Shown here piece by piece: positions 1-12,700 of a stretch of 64,000 bases of DNA. The notes beneath the pieces were generated by a model, which saw only the letters and a program-made list of their open reading frames with translations, did no database searches and was not told where the DNA came from. This DNA comes from Cylicocyclus nassatus. Lineage: Eukaryota > Nematoda > Chromadorea > Rhabditida > Strongylidae. The DNA lies in NCBI GenBank assembly GCA_958299035.1, contig CATQJL010000305.1, forward strand, positions 71,454,792 to 71,518,791, written 5' to 3'. Positions within the stretch are counted from its first letter, which is position 1, and the number at the start of each line of letters is the position of its first letter. Position numbers and translations under genes: made by a program.

Positions 1-1440
1 AACATCGGATATCGGTGCCATTATCAGAGTTTTGGAAACTGATTGTAGGCTTTTTGGCTTCCACCATATCTTCAAGCGCCTCTTCCCACTATGTCAGTCC
101 AGACCTAGTCTGAGACTCACAACATGTGTCCCAGATTGCGCGACTTCTTAAAGGAGTCCGCTCACGGTGCGCGAAGGAGTCCTGAAAAACGCCAGTTCCC
201 GCGGACTGCCTCGCTCTCTCGCTAGCGTACATACATACCGCAGCTTCCGTTCCAGAAGTCACGTACGTCACCCTACCTGCTAACGAGCGGTCGGTTTTCT
301 TTCTCAACTTCCAACATCGATCGTCGAGCAGCGCAACTCCTCAACTCAAAAGAATTTAACATCACCACACATGGAGGACTGACTCGTCCCCTCGCAATAA
401 CCCGGTTCAGTGCCCTCGCTTGCCATACGGCAGGAGAGCATCCCCGGGGAGTTTCTTTCTACCACTCCTTAGGTAACATCTTTGACCGGCGTGTTCTCAG
501 CCCACTGTATTGAGTTGTCTGTGTTGGTTTGAAGTTATGAATGAATTGTGGGCATTCAAAAACCCTAGTGCATTGCCAGTAACAATAGTGTCGAGTCACG
601 GGCTTAGGCCTTAGCTCCTATTCCATCTCTATACTGTTTTCAATGTGTACTTAGTGTCCAATATGATTCCATCAGAAAAAAGGACGAGCGTGATCCACTT
701 AGTGCCCAAGTTACTAATGATCCACAATTGCCAACTGTGTAGGAGCGGCGATACTGATAGTAGAGATTAGGAGGTAGGTTGGTAGGTCTTTAACTTGTTG
801 AGTGTATCCGTGTTGTGGCAGGCTATAAGAGCTTGGCGCAAGCTCTCTATTTTTTCCACGCGTTTCGTTTCATCTCTCGGATGTCTTCAGCTCCTGTCGC
901 CGATGCAGGAAAGTCACCATTGACGTTAGTTCTTTGCCACTGACTGGAGCTGGGTACCCCAATCCGAGACAGATGGGTTCCTCAAAGCCAGGAGACAAAA
1001 CCTCGACTCTACCAGCTGGCGACAAGCCCGCACATTTGCACATCATACCTCAATTCCACATGTTAAACTTGTACGAATTACGTGCCGGGAAAATACTTGG
1101 TCGAATTACAGTCAGAGTTAAATGTCGAATTTAAGTCTTTGCCTATCAGTAGAGACGTAGCTCCATTCATATCATTATGTGGACTTAATACTGCACATGA
1201 AAGGCCTTGACTCATTGAATGACACTTAGTGACGTCCGTTACCATCGAATGCGCGGGCTTCTCGCTAGCTGATGATGTCGAAGTATTTGTCTCCTTTCTT
1301 TGAAGATCTAATGCTGTGAGACTCAGATTAGGCCTAGATTGGCACAGTGGGAAGAGACGCTTGAAGGTATAGTAAGCAAGTCGAAAGCTCAAATCAGTTC
1401 TCAGACCTCTGATGACGCCGGCTTTTTCAATAAAGTCCTC
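1..1440. mobile_element. DNA transposon-like element with long terminal inverted repeats, cut by the left window edge
   Basis: Bases 1-120 are matched in inverted orientation by about 1315-1440. For example, the stretch at 66-120 (TTCAAGCGCCTCTTCCCACT and onward) reappears reversed at 1315-1365 (AGTGGGAAGAGACGCTTGAA). The arms are diverged (roughly 75-80 % by eye) and the outer end lies beyond base 1. The interior is CpG-richer than the surroundings and has no recognisable transposase. It is likely a non-autonomous element; the superfamily cannot be told without the true ends. Confidence 0.6.
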
Positions 1441-2466
1441 ATCGCAGAATCTGGTTGACACACACAATATTTGCTGACACATCCTGCCATGCCCAGATCA
1501 AAAGGAAGAGTATTTGATCTATTGTGATCCGTTTTATTAGGGTGAACCAAAAGTGATGGGGCACCCAGAGAATAAATGCAGTTTTCTCAAATAGAAAAGC
1601 TAATTGGAAGTCTATGTTTTGGCAGATCTTAGTACATAACAAAACCTTCTGATCGATGTCTGTAGTTGGGCACTGTCACGTGGCGTTATTTTTATAAGCG
1701 CTCAAAATAAGCTCATCACTTCAAGTAATTTTGAACTCTAGCAGCAGCGCCGCAGTAGAACAAGTGAGCCTACCAAAGATATCTGCGCAGCATTGGCTGA
1801 GGGGACTGTCACAAATCCACGATAGCTCGGTGGCTCCAAAGCTATAGAACAGAAGATATAGCATTGGGTATCAGGAGACAGAGGAGACAGTAGGAGACAT
1901 ATTACTTATTCTTTCATCAAAGTAATCAAATAAGCTCAACCTTAACAGTTGCTTTCTGATAGTGCCTTTTACGCTCTATCCATACATATGCAACTTACTT
2001 CGATTTTTCTCAGTTTCAAAAATTATAGTCCAGAAAATGAATTTTAGTCTGAAAATCTGCGCCAAACACAGCACTTTTTCGAATAAAGTGCCTCTTTGTA
2101 TGAAATAATGGGCAATTTTCGAATATTCATGAACCATTAGAAACAGCTTGGAAAGCTCTTTCGAATGGTATGCCATATGTCGAGGGACTTTCAGGTGCAG
2201 CAGCACTAATTCGGATGGCGTTCAAAAAAGTCTGTCTGACTTCTTTGAAGCGCCGTTCGAAGGAATGTCGGTTAGGTGCTGCAAGGTGCAGGTCACTTTA
2301 TACAAAAGTGTTCATATTGCTAGCTGTTTATAGCTAATCAGAAAGAGATCTTGAAGAATGCGTAAAAAATCAATGTACCCCATTACTTTTGGATCACACT
2401 AATAAATGCAACTTCATCTGCTCAGGAAATTACACTGATCGGTTTCAAAAACTGGATAATCAGTAT
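1441..2466. other. Intergenic DNA, no gene seen
   Basis: AT-rich sequence with only short open frames and no conserved motif, RNA gene or clear repeat. The open frames on the two strands overlap each other and show no splice-flanked coding pattern. Confidence 0.5.
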
Positions 2467-2618
2467 AGGCCGTCCGCGCTGTGCTCGGAGAGTAGCGCTG
2501 TCGCGTACAGTCAAGATAGTACGGGCGCAGAGAAAACATGCGGCGAGAGTGCACGGGGAGAGAGGAGTGACGCGCAGTGCACACCTTGCGCACTCTCCGC
2601 GCCCTGCGCGGACGGCCT
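2467..2618. repeat. Palindromic MITE, GC-rich core
   Basis: AGGCCGTCCGCGC at 2467-2479 is exactly inverted at 2606-2618. A second inner match (CTCGGAGAGT against ACTCTCCGCG) extends the stem. The element is about 152 bp and markedly more GC-rich than its flanks. No coding capacity; read as a non-autonomous DNA transposon. Confidence 0.7.
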
Positions 2619-2640
2619 TACTATATAATGTTTGGCTTAG

Positions 2641-3400
2641 AATTTTTTTGTATGTTCGCCCAAAAAGGATAGAAGGAATCTTGGGATCTGAAACAAATTT
2701 AGAAGCCATAATGTATGGGTGGGTGCATTAATAATCCATCTTATTCGGGACCCACCGTTATCTATCAATTTCTTGATTTTCTGCAGTTTCTGTTTGAAAG
2801 ATTTTGTATGTTCGTTCAAGAAACATAGAAGGATTATGGGGTCTGAATCATTGGCAGACATGATGTATGGGGCGGGCATGTGTTGATAAGCCTTTGGCTC
2901 AGGGCACATGGGTTGCCCCTACTGATTTATTGATTCTTTCGATTTTTGCTCAGCAAATTTTTCCGCCTTGAATAATAGAAGAACTTTTAATTTTTTTCGC
3001 CCTGAATAATAGACGAAGTTCTGACTTGAAAGACGCATGTGTTCTGAGCACCGAAGGATAGCATAGGCTATCTTTCGCGGCAACTTGCTGCACGTTTCTA
3101 TGGTTTTTATTGAGATTTGGCTTCAAAGGGAAATGATTTAGCAGCAACTTTGATTCAACTTCTCCAGATAGCTGGACAAGAGGGGTATAGATCATTTCAT
3201 TTACGCCTTCAAATGACCATGCGAGGCGAGGCGTGTGTTTATAAGTAATTTTGTTCAAAACATACCGATTGTTATCGCTATTGCTTTTTTGCAGTTTTTG
3301 CTTACAAATTTTTGCCCTCCCAAAGTGTTTGAAAAGATTATATGTGGTGTGAACCGAAGTTCGCATACATGAGCTGCGGGGCGGACGGACGTCACAAACC
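2641..3400. repeat. Degenerate direct repeats of an interspersed family
   Basis: Two units of about 95 bp (2641-2735 and 2800-2895) share the order TTTGTATGTTCGnnCAA, an AGAAGGAnT block, a TCTGAA block and ATGTATGGGnnGG. A looser third unit lies at about 3300-3395 (GTGTGAACCGAAGTTCGCAT then GGGGCGGAC). A related line, GATCTGGACCAAACTTCGCA, is at 3962-3981. The same theme (TCnGGACCAAACTT, then ACATAnACTTCGGG) returns at 13200-13890 and 35609-35690, so these are decayed copies of one dispersed repeat, not a gene. Confidence 0.55.
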
Positions 3401-3459
3401 TTTAGCAAAAATAATCTGTTGTTGCTTTTGATTCAATGACTTCCGGTGTTTTTTGCTTA

Positions 3460-3920
3460 CAAGGGAAGCTTGTCTAGTCGAAGTGGTCTTTCTAGATGAG
3501 ATGTATACCATATTGAAGGGCATAAAACGCTGACTCCAAATCTGCCTTTCTTATTTGCAGAACGTTCATACACGAGAATTTATGAGCGTTTTTATAGTCA
3601 AAAACTGAATATGCACTTTGGATAAAATGAGTTGCTAGGATCTTATTAGCCCTTAAATAATGCAACAAAGGGTGCACATCTTTTAGTATTACTTTTGAAT
3701 AAAGTGTTTTGATGATTATCACTGCTCCACTGAAGAGCTAGAAAAATATTACGGCTATTTTTGTCCCACTTGTAAATTCAATTTTTTGCCCCAACCAGCG
3801 CTCATAACTCCTCATCTATAACCGCTATGCAGATAAGGAAGGCAGATTTGGAATTGGCAATTTATTCCCTTTAATACGTTTAATCTAAAAAGGCCACTTC
3901 GACTAAACATGCATTCCTTG
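3460..3920. mobile_element. ~460-bp MITE, copy A (ACAAGGGA / TCGAAGTGG family)
   Basis: The left end ACAAGGGAAGC...TAGTCGAAGTGGTCTTT is inverted at the right end (AAAAGGCCACTTCGACTAAA...TTCCTTGT). A conserved inner motif, AAATCTGCCTTTCTTATTTG at 3539-3558, is inverted as AGATAAGGAAGGCAGATTTG at 3832-3851. Four full copies of nearly equal length occur in this window (see also 22581, 34378 and 49707). There is no open frame of note, so it is probably mobilised in trans. Confidence 0.75.
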
Positions 3921-4727
3921 TTAGCAGTTTTGGCCTGGCTCACTGCTAGAGAAAAATCATGAGATCTGGACCAAACTTCGCATACATAAACTTTTAAACG
4001 GGTCTTCTTTTAATTAAGCCATTTTCACTAATATAAGCTACATCAATTTACTAATATTTCTTACTTTACGCTTTTGGGGCTAAAAATTGGCTGGAAGGAA
4101 AGTATAGGTAGGCATGGTACGAATACAACATCTACCACCTCAATGGTTTTCTCTATCTACCCATTGATTTTTTGTATCTAAAATTCTCGATTACTATATT
4201 TGACTACGCATCATTCCCTTTCTCACCGGGAATTATCTACCAGCTAAGTTCACCGACAAAATCAGAAATGCCACTCACCAACAAGATCAAACACGGCCAC
4301 CATATCAATCAATAACATTCAACACTCTTATATCCCGTTCATTCAATGACGTAATTCTCACGTACTGTATCTCCTTTGAATGCTTCCACTTCCAACACCG
4401 TGATACCGTCAATCACCCCTTACAGCATGGGCACATCCAGCGCTTTTATGTTGTTAACTGCGCGATGTCCGTCGCTTAGGTATTAACTCAAATTTAATTG
4501 AAAGGCCAAAATGTGTCTTCAATCATTCTCGATCTACATAGGCCAAACCGAAGTGTTTCGCGCAAATTGACAAAATCGCTAACAAGTTCTTACATTTGCA
4601 CAATGCAGAGCGGAACGAAAGATCTACGAGGCAGCGAAGTTGCCGAGTACCAGCCGAACTTGCAGAGACCGGCTGGTATTACACATGGAGCAAGAGTATA
4701 TTCCAGATTTTTCTTGCGGTAAAAATC
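3921..4727. other. Intergenic DNA, no gene seen
   Basis: AT-rich sequence with a fragment of the dispersed CCAAACTTCGCAT repeat near 3970. The 74-codon plus-strand frame at 4498-4722 has no recognisable domain and runs into the tRNA 3' flank, so it is not called. Confidence 0.5.
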
Positions 4728-4799
4728 GGGCTGAGCCGGGGATCGATCCCGGGACCTCTCGCACCCTAAGCGAGAATCATACCACTAGACCACTCAGCC
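4728..4799 (-). tRNA. tRNA-Pro (anticodon AGG)
   Basis: Read on the minus strand, the 72 nt fold as a full cloverleaf. The acceptor stem GGCTGAG pairs with CTCAGCC, and the discriminator is C. The anticodon stem CTCGC/GCGAG encloses the loop TTAGGGT, giving anticodon AGG (Pro, CCU). The T stem CCGGG/CCCGG is perfect. No intron and no encoded CCA. One oddity is a T loop of ATCGATC, with A where T54 of the B-box TTCGA is expected. That could weaken transcription or mark an ageing copy, but every stem is intact. It lies alone, not in a tRNA cluster. Confidence 0.9.
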
Positions 4800-4904
4800 A
4801 CGTCTGTATCTGCTAATCAAGTTCGTTGGCGTCCTTGTCCTTCCATAACGGTTTTACGCATGGCGCAAGCAATCATTCACACCGTGACGGCTGAGTGCAT
4901 CGAC

Positions 4905-4944
4905 AGATCTTGCGACGAGAAAAGCATTTCTCGTCGCAAGATCT
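4905..4944. repeat. Perfect 18-bp hairpin with AGCA loop
   Basis: AGATCTTGCGACGAGAAA (4905-4922) is exactly inverted at 4927-4944 around a 4-nt loop. It lies about 105 bp from the 5' end of tRNA-Pro. No T tract follows. It may be the core of a small palindromic element. Confidence 0.75.
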
Positions 4945-5538
4945 TAAGGTGACAACCCTTTCCCCTCCAGGTTTAAGTTTGTGGACGGTGAGAGAGACAT
5001 TCAGTTCAAATGGGAGTTTATTGCGGTCAAAATCATGTCATGGAAATTGATGTGCAGAACTGAGCTATGCCAATAACCTATGACAGGTTTCAAGAGTTTG
5101 AAATTTATAGGTTGAACTAACTAGCAGGCAAGCTATTTCTGCTTACTGCTTATTTGATTATTTCTTCTTTAGCCTTCATTTGTCGTATTTTCAAACAACA
5201 TCTGTTGTGTAAAGTGAGAAAAGTTACGAAGATGCGGTCTCGATGTTGTTCAAAGCTCTGTCTGAGTTCATTTTACAAAATGCTCGATTAAGTAACTCGG
5301 AAGAATACAAGGGAAACCTGTTACTGACATTTCTCTACCTCCATTTTCCAACTTTTTTATTTGAAGATATTATGATAGCACTCAAACAAAAGTTGACGAA
5401 GTTAAAGCTGCATTTTCTTCTCTGCAGATGAAATTACTCTAAGCCCATAAAGTCTATATATGACATCATTGAGCTCCAACATTTATTATTATAATGAAAA
5501 ATACACAATCCCGTATAATCTCGCCTCTTATCGATATA
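4945..5538. other. Intergenic DNA, no gene seen
   Basis: AT-rich sequence. The 62-codon plus-strand frame at 5243-5431 resembles no family and has no supporting splice sites. Confidence 0.5.
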
Positions 5539-6458
5539 TTAGGTTGATGCAAAAGAAATGGCCGATTTTCCAAGCCTTTTTTCAGGGCAACTTTTTTTCA
5601 TCAATACTTCTTCTTTACAATGGATGTAGTATATTGTCGCAAAGCTGTTTTCATGCTCTATCTAACGGTGCTTGAAATGGGCTCTCATCCTCATTTCTTA
5701 TAAAGTTACTAAGCTGTAAATAACTGCATCCAAATTCAGAATTTCTTTGCACTCACTTTTCCGGCCAGAATTCAAGCGCGTATCAATGGGATATCTTCAA
5801 AAATTTAGCTATTGTATGTAATAGAAATTTTCTACATTATGCATACTTAACTGCATTCTTTAAAGCTATCCAGACTGAGATATCGGAGCCTAAACATGGG
5901 TTGCTGTTGCGGTCATTTTATGACCCATAATTTTCTTTTGAGGAAGTCAGTCGCCAAAGCTTTGCTCAATTCTGTAAGCGTAGAGCTAGGACATTTATTA
6001 GCAGTTTTTGCAAAAACATCCAGATGTTCAGTACGAAGAAAATCAGAAAATTCTATATTCCGGACCTTGAGTCACACTGAAAAAATGTTGAAAAAACTGA
6101 GAAATTTTAAATTTCAATTTTTTCTTTCTCGCAAAATTTTTTGTTTGAATTCTTTTTAATGTGTTTTGTACTACTGACTTGCGGCTACAAGACGGGCCAC
6201 TTTTCATTCATACTAAGAAACTCTGAAGAAAGTTATGAATTGTCAAAAACAAGGTTCCCTCAGAAGAACCTTTTTTGTCTTTTAGTCCGTATTTCTCTTC
6301 CCGTTCATGGTTTGAGTATAACTAAGTATGCGCTGTATTGCGAAAGGATTGCTGCTTCTGGAGGTCTTTACCGCATTCAGAAATGTGGATCTTTCAGAAA
6401 GTTATAGCACATCAAAGTGAGAATTCGCAAATCGGTCATTCCTTTTGCATCAACCTAA
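5539..6458. mobile_element. Mariner-like element, internally decayed
   Basis: The element starts TTAGGTTGATGCAAAAGAAA and ends with the inverted match TTTTGCATCAACCTAA. A TA dinucleotide sits immediately outside each end (5537-5538 and 6459-6460), as expected for Tc1/mariner target duplication. TTAGGTTG is the classic mariner terminus. At 920 bp it is shorter than an autonomous copy (about 1.3 kb). I see no transposase DD34D blocks in any frame, so it is non-autonomous or dead. Confidence 0.8.
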
Positions 6459-6697
6459 TATAAATCAAAAACAAAAATAAAGAAAATGAGATCAGTGGTA
6501 CATTGAAACATCGAAAAAAGCTAGCATGAAAATGAAGATTGAAGTCATAGTGGTTCATAAAAGGTTCTCCTGAGCAAATAGAGATTTGGCTAAAAAGAAA
6601 GTCAAACCGAGAAAAAACAATGGAAAAATATGTCATTCAACGTCGCTACAAAGCTCGAAGTGTTACTGCTCCTACAAGGCAATTGCAGTTTTCGCAC
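6459..6697. other. Intergenic DNA, no gene seen
   Basis: Short AT-rich spacer between the mariner-like element and the next MITE. Confidence 0.5.
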
Positions 6698-6871
6698 CCT
6701 TTGATTCAACTGGCTTGACGGCTGGAAGGCGGGGCTTCGTCACCTAATTGAAGCTAGATAGTGATCAGAGAGCACGCGCTCGAGAGAGGCGCAGACTGCG
6801 TCGCGGGCGCGAGCGGCCTTAATTAGGTTACAAAGCTCCGCCATCCAGCCGCCAAGCCAGTTGAATCGAAG
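6698..6871. mobile_element. Palindromic MITE (TTGATTCAACTGG family), copy 1
   Basis: TIRs begin CCTTTGATTCAACTGGCTTG and end CAAGCCAGTTGAATCGAAG. They are followed inward by GGCTGGAAGGCGGGGCTT and its inverse. The core carries GATCAGAGAGCACGC and GCGGGCGCGAGCGGCCTTAA. Two sister copies in the same orientation lie in introns of the GPCR gene (10829-11003 and 12106-12260). No coding capacity. Confidence 0.8.
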
Positions 6872-9754
6872 ATTATAAAAGTCTGATTATAACTTTTACA
6901 TGAAACCTCGCTGTGGAAAAAGTAGTTGTCACATGTGATGTGATTTGGTGTAAAAAAGCTACTAATTAATGCCACTACCGTACTCTTACAGGTAATCATC
7001 GTTGTCTGTTATTGTAATTTCTGGTATATTCATCGTGGCAGCATTTGACGACGTGGGTGTGATTAACAGCTGAAAATCCACTTCTCATCCTATTTTTAGA
7101 ATGTTTGAAGAAGCTCACCGATTCCTTCAAAGGTTCATTCGATACCTCCGACGCACGAGAAGGTGATCTGTATTTGTTCAAAATTTTTATTTACAACTTC
7201 CCTGTTGTGAGCAAATTCTGGCAAAGAAAACTTACGGTATTTTCGAAGAAGCTTGCAAGAACGTTGACTTTACACCGGCGAGTCTGAAAATAACACTACA
7301 AAGATAGGTTGCCGATTCTTTCAATACTGTTTTTACAAATTGACAGCATCTACTTCTACAATATTTCTAATTTTAAGGAGGTAACTCAAAATCTAATTTT
7401 TCAAACATTAGGAGTTTACTAGAATTTGTTGCCTTTAGCTTCTAGGATCTACGACTCATGCGCTTTTTATACGTAAAACAACTCATTTCACAGCAGTTGC
7501 TTGAATTTATAAACGGAATTGTTCCATAAAAAGGTTTGTCCTTCTTGAATGATGACTATGTTAAATAATTTCTACCAATAATGGTGAAATTATGCACTTT
7601 GGGAGTGAAGGGTAGACCCATAACTCTACAGGGGTATTATGCGTTCCCCAAAGAGATATGCCTTGCTAAAACTGTTAGTTAATACACTGAAAGTCTGTAA
7701 TATAAAGAGCCTACCATAAAAAGTATACATGCCAACTTTCCCGTCCGCGTGTGCGGAAGCTGTGCAATTACACAATTAACAAATCTATTTACGCCATACA
7801 GGTAATCATTGATTCCACCCGAAAAATTTGATGATTCCAGGCGACACTTCACTTGCTATTTTGCCATAATACCGATAAATTTAGCCAGATGTATCAACTT
7901 TTGAGTTCCGCTTAATTTGACAGCATATCTAGTATTTTTTATGAAAAAATATCTTTGCAATCGTATCATTTTCATCTACCAGTTCTGTTATATCTCGGCT
8001 TGAAAAAAGTACATAAGAATAATCCTCATTCGTCTTTCCTGCAAATATTCCCACACCCTTCAAGCAAGGTTTCGGATTAAACAGTTTTTGTTTTCCGAAG
8101 CAACTGCTATGAGATGGCATTCATTCTGTAAGTACGTACAAAAAAGAGAACTACGCGTATTATATGCTCAAATGTCAAGATCTCCAGCCCCAGAGAAGGA
8201 GAGGTCATGCGATTGGGAACTACAGTAATCAGTGTTCAAAGTCCATTGTTAAAATCACCGATATCGAGATAGGCACTCTACTTATCTTCATCAATAGTTT
8301 GAAAACGGAAACTCGGATTGAGAAGCGGTAAGTGTGCAAAGAAGTAGCGGGGTGTGCTCGTAAACAATGTTTTTCAGTCTGTTCATTGAAAGCGGATTTT
8401 CCAGGGTTTAAGGGTACAGTAGGAGAACAACTATCACGTAAAGTATTAGTTTTTCTTCTGTGATTGCGACCTTACCTTCTTCTAATACGCTGTAATAATG
8501 AATTCCTTTTCATGTCGATCGACACAACACTTAATGCTGCCGAACCTCTTGGCACATTTTGCGAAATTCTAAAAGAGAGAAGTTTCAGGAAAATACTGCT
8601 ATTGAGATCTCATGTTTGCAACAGTGAAGTCACACTTTTTGGTGAAAACCTAGAACTTTGCTGTTCATTGGTGCAAACACTGGATTGTTAGAGACCACAA
8701 TGCACATGGACAGAGACAGAACTTTCATGCATCAGAGAAAGTTAGGAAAAAGCAAGGAAAAATACTTCCAGGCTCTCCTTCTTTAGAAATAGCGAACCGT
8801 GCACTTTGAAATGGAAACGACAGGTAAAGCTGAAAAATTGCCAACCACTCATATGAACCCAGTCAGAAAAAGTGCACAGAATTGTTTTTTGGTTATTTTC
8901 AAAATTTGTCACAAAGCCTAAGCTCTTCTCATTTACACCTTGCACACTCCCATGTAACTTCTATCACCAAGCCAGTATACTGCTTTACAAAATTTCAAAA
9001 GGGGGATTTTATACTAACATTCAACAAAACACACTGTATCTGCAATTTTTGCATCTATATGCGCAAAAGGTCTTCCACACTTACGTCCAAAAACTAAAAT
9101 GTCGGCATTACAAAGTATACAAAATAGAAAACAGAAATCAACAGTTGCTTGTGTGATTGCACAATTATTTGATTTTACGGCAATCCCAGAGCCGAAAAGT
9201 ATTACCCCTCTTTTCTACTTTCCGCAATTGTCTAGGTGACATTAACATGGTCACAAAGTTTATCTCATATTGTATTACTGTAACAATGATAGTGACACGT
9301 CACCGACGCACTCTGCTGCAGAATAGAAAAGTTGTGCAATTACACAAAGCAAGCTGGAGCGAAAAATCTTGTTATCAACAGAATAATGCACAACTGCTTA
9401 GTTTTTTGTTTCACCACTAGATTTGTTCATTTCAGTAAGGTTCTTGGACTGGTTAAGTGGAATGCTGTGCAATAATACTTTTAGCTAGAGCGCTGATTGG
9501 TCAAAGGCGCTGATTGGTCAGTACATAGACAAAGCCAATTCAGTGGAACGAGCGAATAATTTGCTTTTCCCATATTTACCAACTTTAGCGAATCTTCTAG
9601 TTTGGACTATCCTTACAAAAGTTTTTTTTTCAGTATTCCTTTCTCACACCTCCTCGCCAGTCACGAAAGCACTCAGTTTCTCCTCCTTAGCCAATTTACG
9701 CAAAATTTATGTTCAAATAACAAGATGAAGCCGAAGTCACGCAATAACTGTGAC
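6872..9754. other. Intergenic region downstream of the GPCR gene
   Basis: No convincing gene. Four short frames of 60-94 codons overlap without domain content. The segment holds three copies of a palindromic 14-16-mer (TGTGCAATTACACA type at 7761, 9149 and 9332) and a tandem GCGCTGATTGGTCA pair at about 9491-9519. The GPCR 3' UTR should lie just below 9755. No canonical AATAAA on the minus strand is obvious close to the stop. Confidence 0.5.
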
Positions 9755-12700
9755 TCAGTCGCATTTTGCTGTTTGATTTTTGAAATCATTGGATGACCAG
9801 GGTGCAGACTTGTGGGTGTGACGAGCGACGAACTCTAGAGCTCCGTGGGTGGCATGAGTGAACGATTGCCGTTTTCGTGCCATTGCCATGACGTGCTGCT
9901 GGCGAAGTTCTCGATTGATCAGTGCGTATAGCACTGGATTGGCTGCTGAGTTGAAGCATACCTAAAACACTGATATTGTTTGAAAAATAGGTGGAAAAGA
10001 TTGAGTTAAAGCCTAGCAAAAGCTAAGAATTTTATAAACGATCTCTCTTTGTCCAGAAAGATACAATCTTTTTTTATTACTTTTCGATGTGAAGCTGGGA
10101 AATTAACCACATCAATGAAAAGTCTGAAAGAGAGATTTTAGCATGAAAGAATCTCCTTTTGATTCTATCCCTACGTTCGAATCTATAGCAAGCTACCGTA
10201 TCCCCCCTTCCAATGCTAATCGATATATCGATTTTCTGCGCAGGTTCCTGAGATATTTACCTGTTCTCCATTTTGTCTGTGAGCAACGAAGGTTATTTTT
10301 GAATTCTTTTCAAAACGTCTCCCCCAACCTCTCCCCCAACCTCTCCCCCAACCTATTCTTTTCCTTCTATTTTGCCATAAGAATTAACCAAGCCAGGCTC
10401 ATAGCTCCTCCTGCTAGGGTCTGTTCCCCCTGGTTTTGAGACAACGAATGTTAGACATAACTCTCTAATTTTTCATTGTCCTTTCCCCCCCCCCCCCCAT
10501 CCTTCCCATGTACTCCACGTCATTATACGCGCTTTACTCCTGTTAATCCAGGCTTCATTAATTAAAAAAATACAAACGTACCAATAGGTGAGCCACAAAG
10601 AACATTGCGGAAAGTGCTGGCGTCATCCATGAGACCTGAAATTAATCAAGCCATAACTCCACCAACATATTAGAGCCCAAGTAGATCCAAATAAAAACGA
10701 ATAGCTAACATGAATAAGATTGAACTGCGTCATCAGATTCAATGCCCATTGTGGTGTCCAGCAAAGGAAGTAGAACAGAATCACAGCTACGATTCGCTTC
10801 GTGACCTGAAAAAAAGCATTGGTGGTACCTTTTGATTCAACTGGATTGGCGGCTGAAAGGCGGGACTTTGTGACCTAATTAAGCCTAGGAAATGATCAGA
10901 GAGCACGCGCGCGAGAGAGACGCAGACTGCATCGCGGGCGCGAGCGGCCTTAATTAGGTCACAAAGCTCCGCCTTCCAGCCGCCAATCCACTTGAATCAA
11001 AGGTTGACTTATTTGCTGGAGGAGGTATTAAGGCAACAAGAAGGTTACTCTTTTGAGTTTTCAGCATAAACAATTTTCATTATGGAAGCAATTTTTTTAA
11101 GCGAACGTAACGCCTAGTAACGTTTGCTCCCGGTAAGAAAACTGAAGCTGAGTTGTGGGTAGAAGTAATTCAGTTGGAGGTTTGTTTAGATTTGGAAATA
11201 TTCTTGATCCTGATACCTGCTGTACCCGATGAGTGGAAACATCCCTCTTCCCCTGCTCAGGCAATGTTCGCACTATCCGCATATTGCGCGATGACTCTTG
11301 CACTTTACATATAACCTAAAAGAACATCTCCTTATTATGAGAATACTCCCAACCAAACATACCCGTGAGTAGAATAGTGTAATTAAAATCGCTGGAAAAA
11401 CGAATCCAGTCATAAAAGTGTAGAGTGTGAACATTGCATCTGAGTCAAATATGCATTTCGATATTGTTGTGCCATGGAGATCTGAAAATAGAAAAATTTG
11501 TAAAAATGGAACTTTTTGAGGTATAACTCCCTTACCAGATAATCTATGCTCATCTGTGTCATCTTGTAATGGCATCATGCTCATCTTATCAATTTTGAAT
11601 ACTGCAGATTGTATCAGAACAGGCAGTAGAAGAATCACAGCAAGAATTGAGCAAATAAACATCACTAGCAATGCCACACAATTGCTACGAATCCTAGAAT
11701 AGACAAAAATTCTGTCGAAAAATCAAGGAAATTACAGTGGAGCTCAAAGTTGATAATAATTGAATGGGAAAGTAGGAGTTTGCCATAGACGTTGGAATTA
11801 CATACTTTTGATATATGGCTTTGTCTTGGGCGAGTCAGAGTCCACGCACATCTTAGTACCTGGGTCTTTTATAAGGAAACTGACTAGAAGCCCATAGAGA
11901 AATAATTGCTAACTAAAACTACAGCTCATATAACTCATTCCTAGCCGAAATAAACAGCTTCAAACTCCGGCCCATACCGTATTTTCTACCGCACTCGAGC
12001 ACGCTGATTGGTTCGTTTGAAGAGACCATGGAGCAATAAACTTATTGTGCTAGTATGTCATCCTGTGTGCAACAGCATCTTCAACGAAAACATCGCAGTT
12101 TACTACCTTTTGATTTAATGGGATTGGCGGCTAGAAGGCGGGGCTTCGAGGCCTAATCAAGGCTAAGGAATGATCAGAGAGCATGCTCGCAAGAGAGATG
12201 CAGATTGCGTCGCGGGTTCGAGCGGCTGCCCTTCTGCCGCCAATCCCGTTGAATCAAAGGGTATATCTTTATACTTTCCACAAGGCACAATATTTTTGAT
12301 GAACAAATCACGTTTCTTACAAAATTTTCGTTGGCCCCACCAGCTATTTATACTATACAAGATTAAGTTGGAAAAGCTAATTTTTCGAACTTAATTTTTG
12401 TAAAGGAAACCAAGTTTTATGATGTCTCAATCCCCTTCATATTTTCCCCAAGTAACTCCATGTGATATTTCGACTTCATATGTAAGTAAACCAATTTCCT
12501 TCAGTACAAACATTTGCTTATGTTAATAGATGCTTAATTCAATTGCTTCCTAGTCATTATCAAGCTAATGTGTATTTCCATACTAAGACGTTTTTTTTTC
12601 AAACACAGCCTGTTTCCGCTTCGCTTTTACTTCCCTTTTCGTTGATAAATTCGTGAAGGTTTATGCAAGCTTCTAAATTACATAAGTGCTTTGATTCAAT

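Noticed and set aside
9786..10019. 77-codon minus-strand frame over the GPCR C terminus
   Set aside because: It is a shifted shadow of the true frame, which carries NPVLY and the phase-0 acceptor at 9961.
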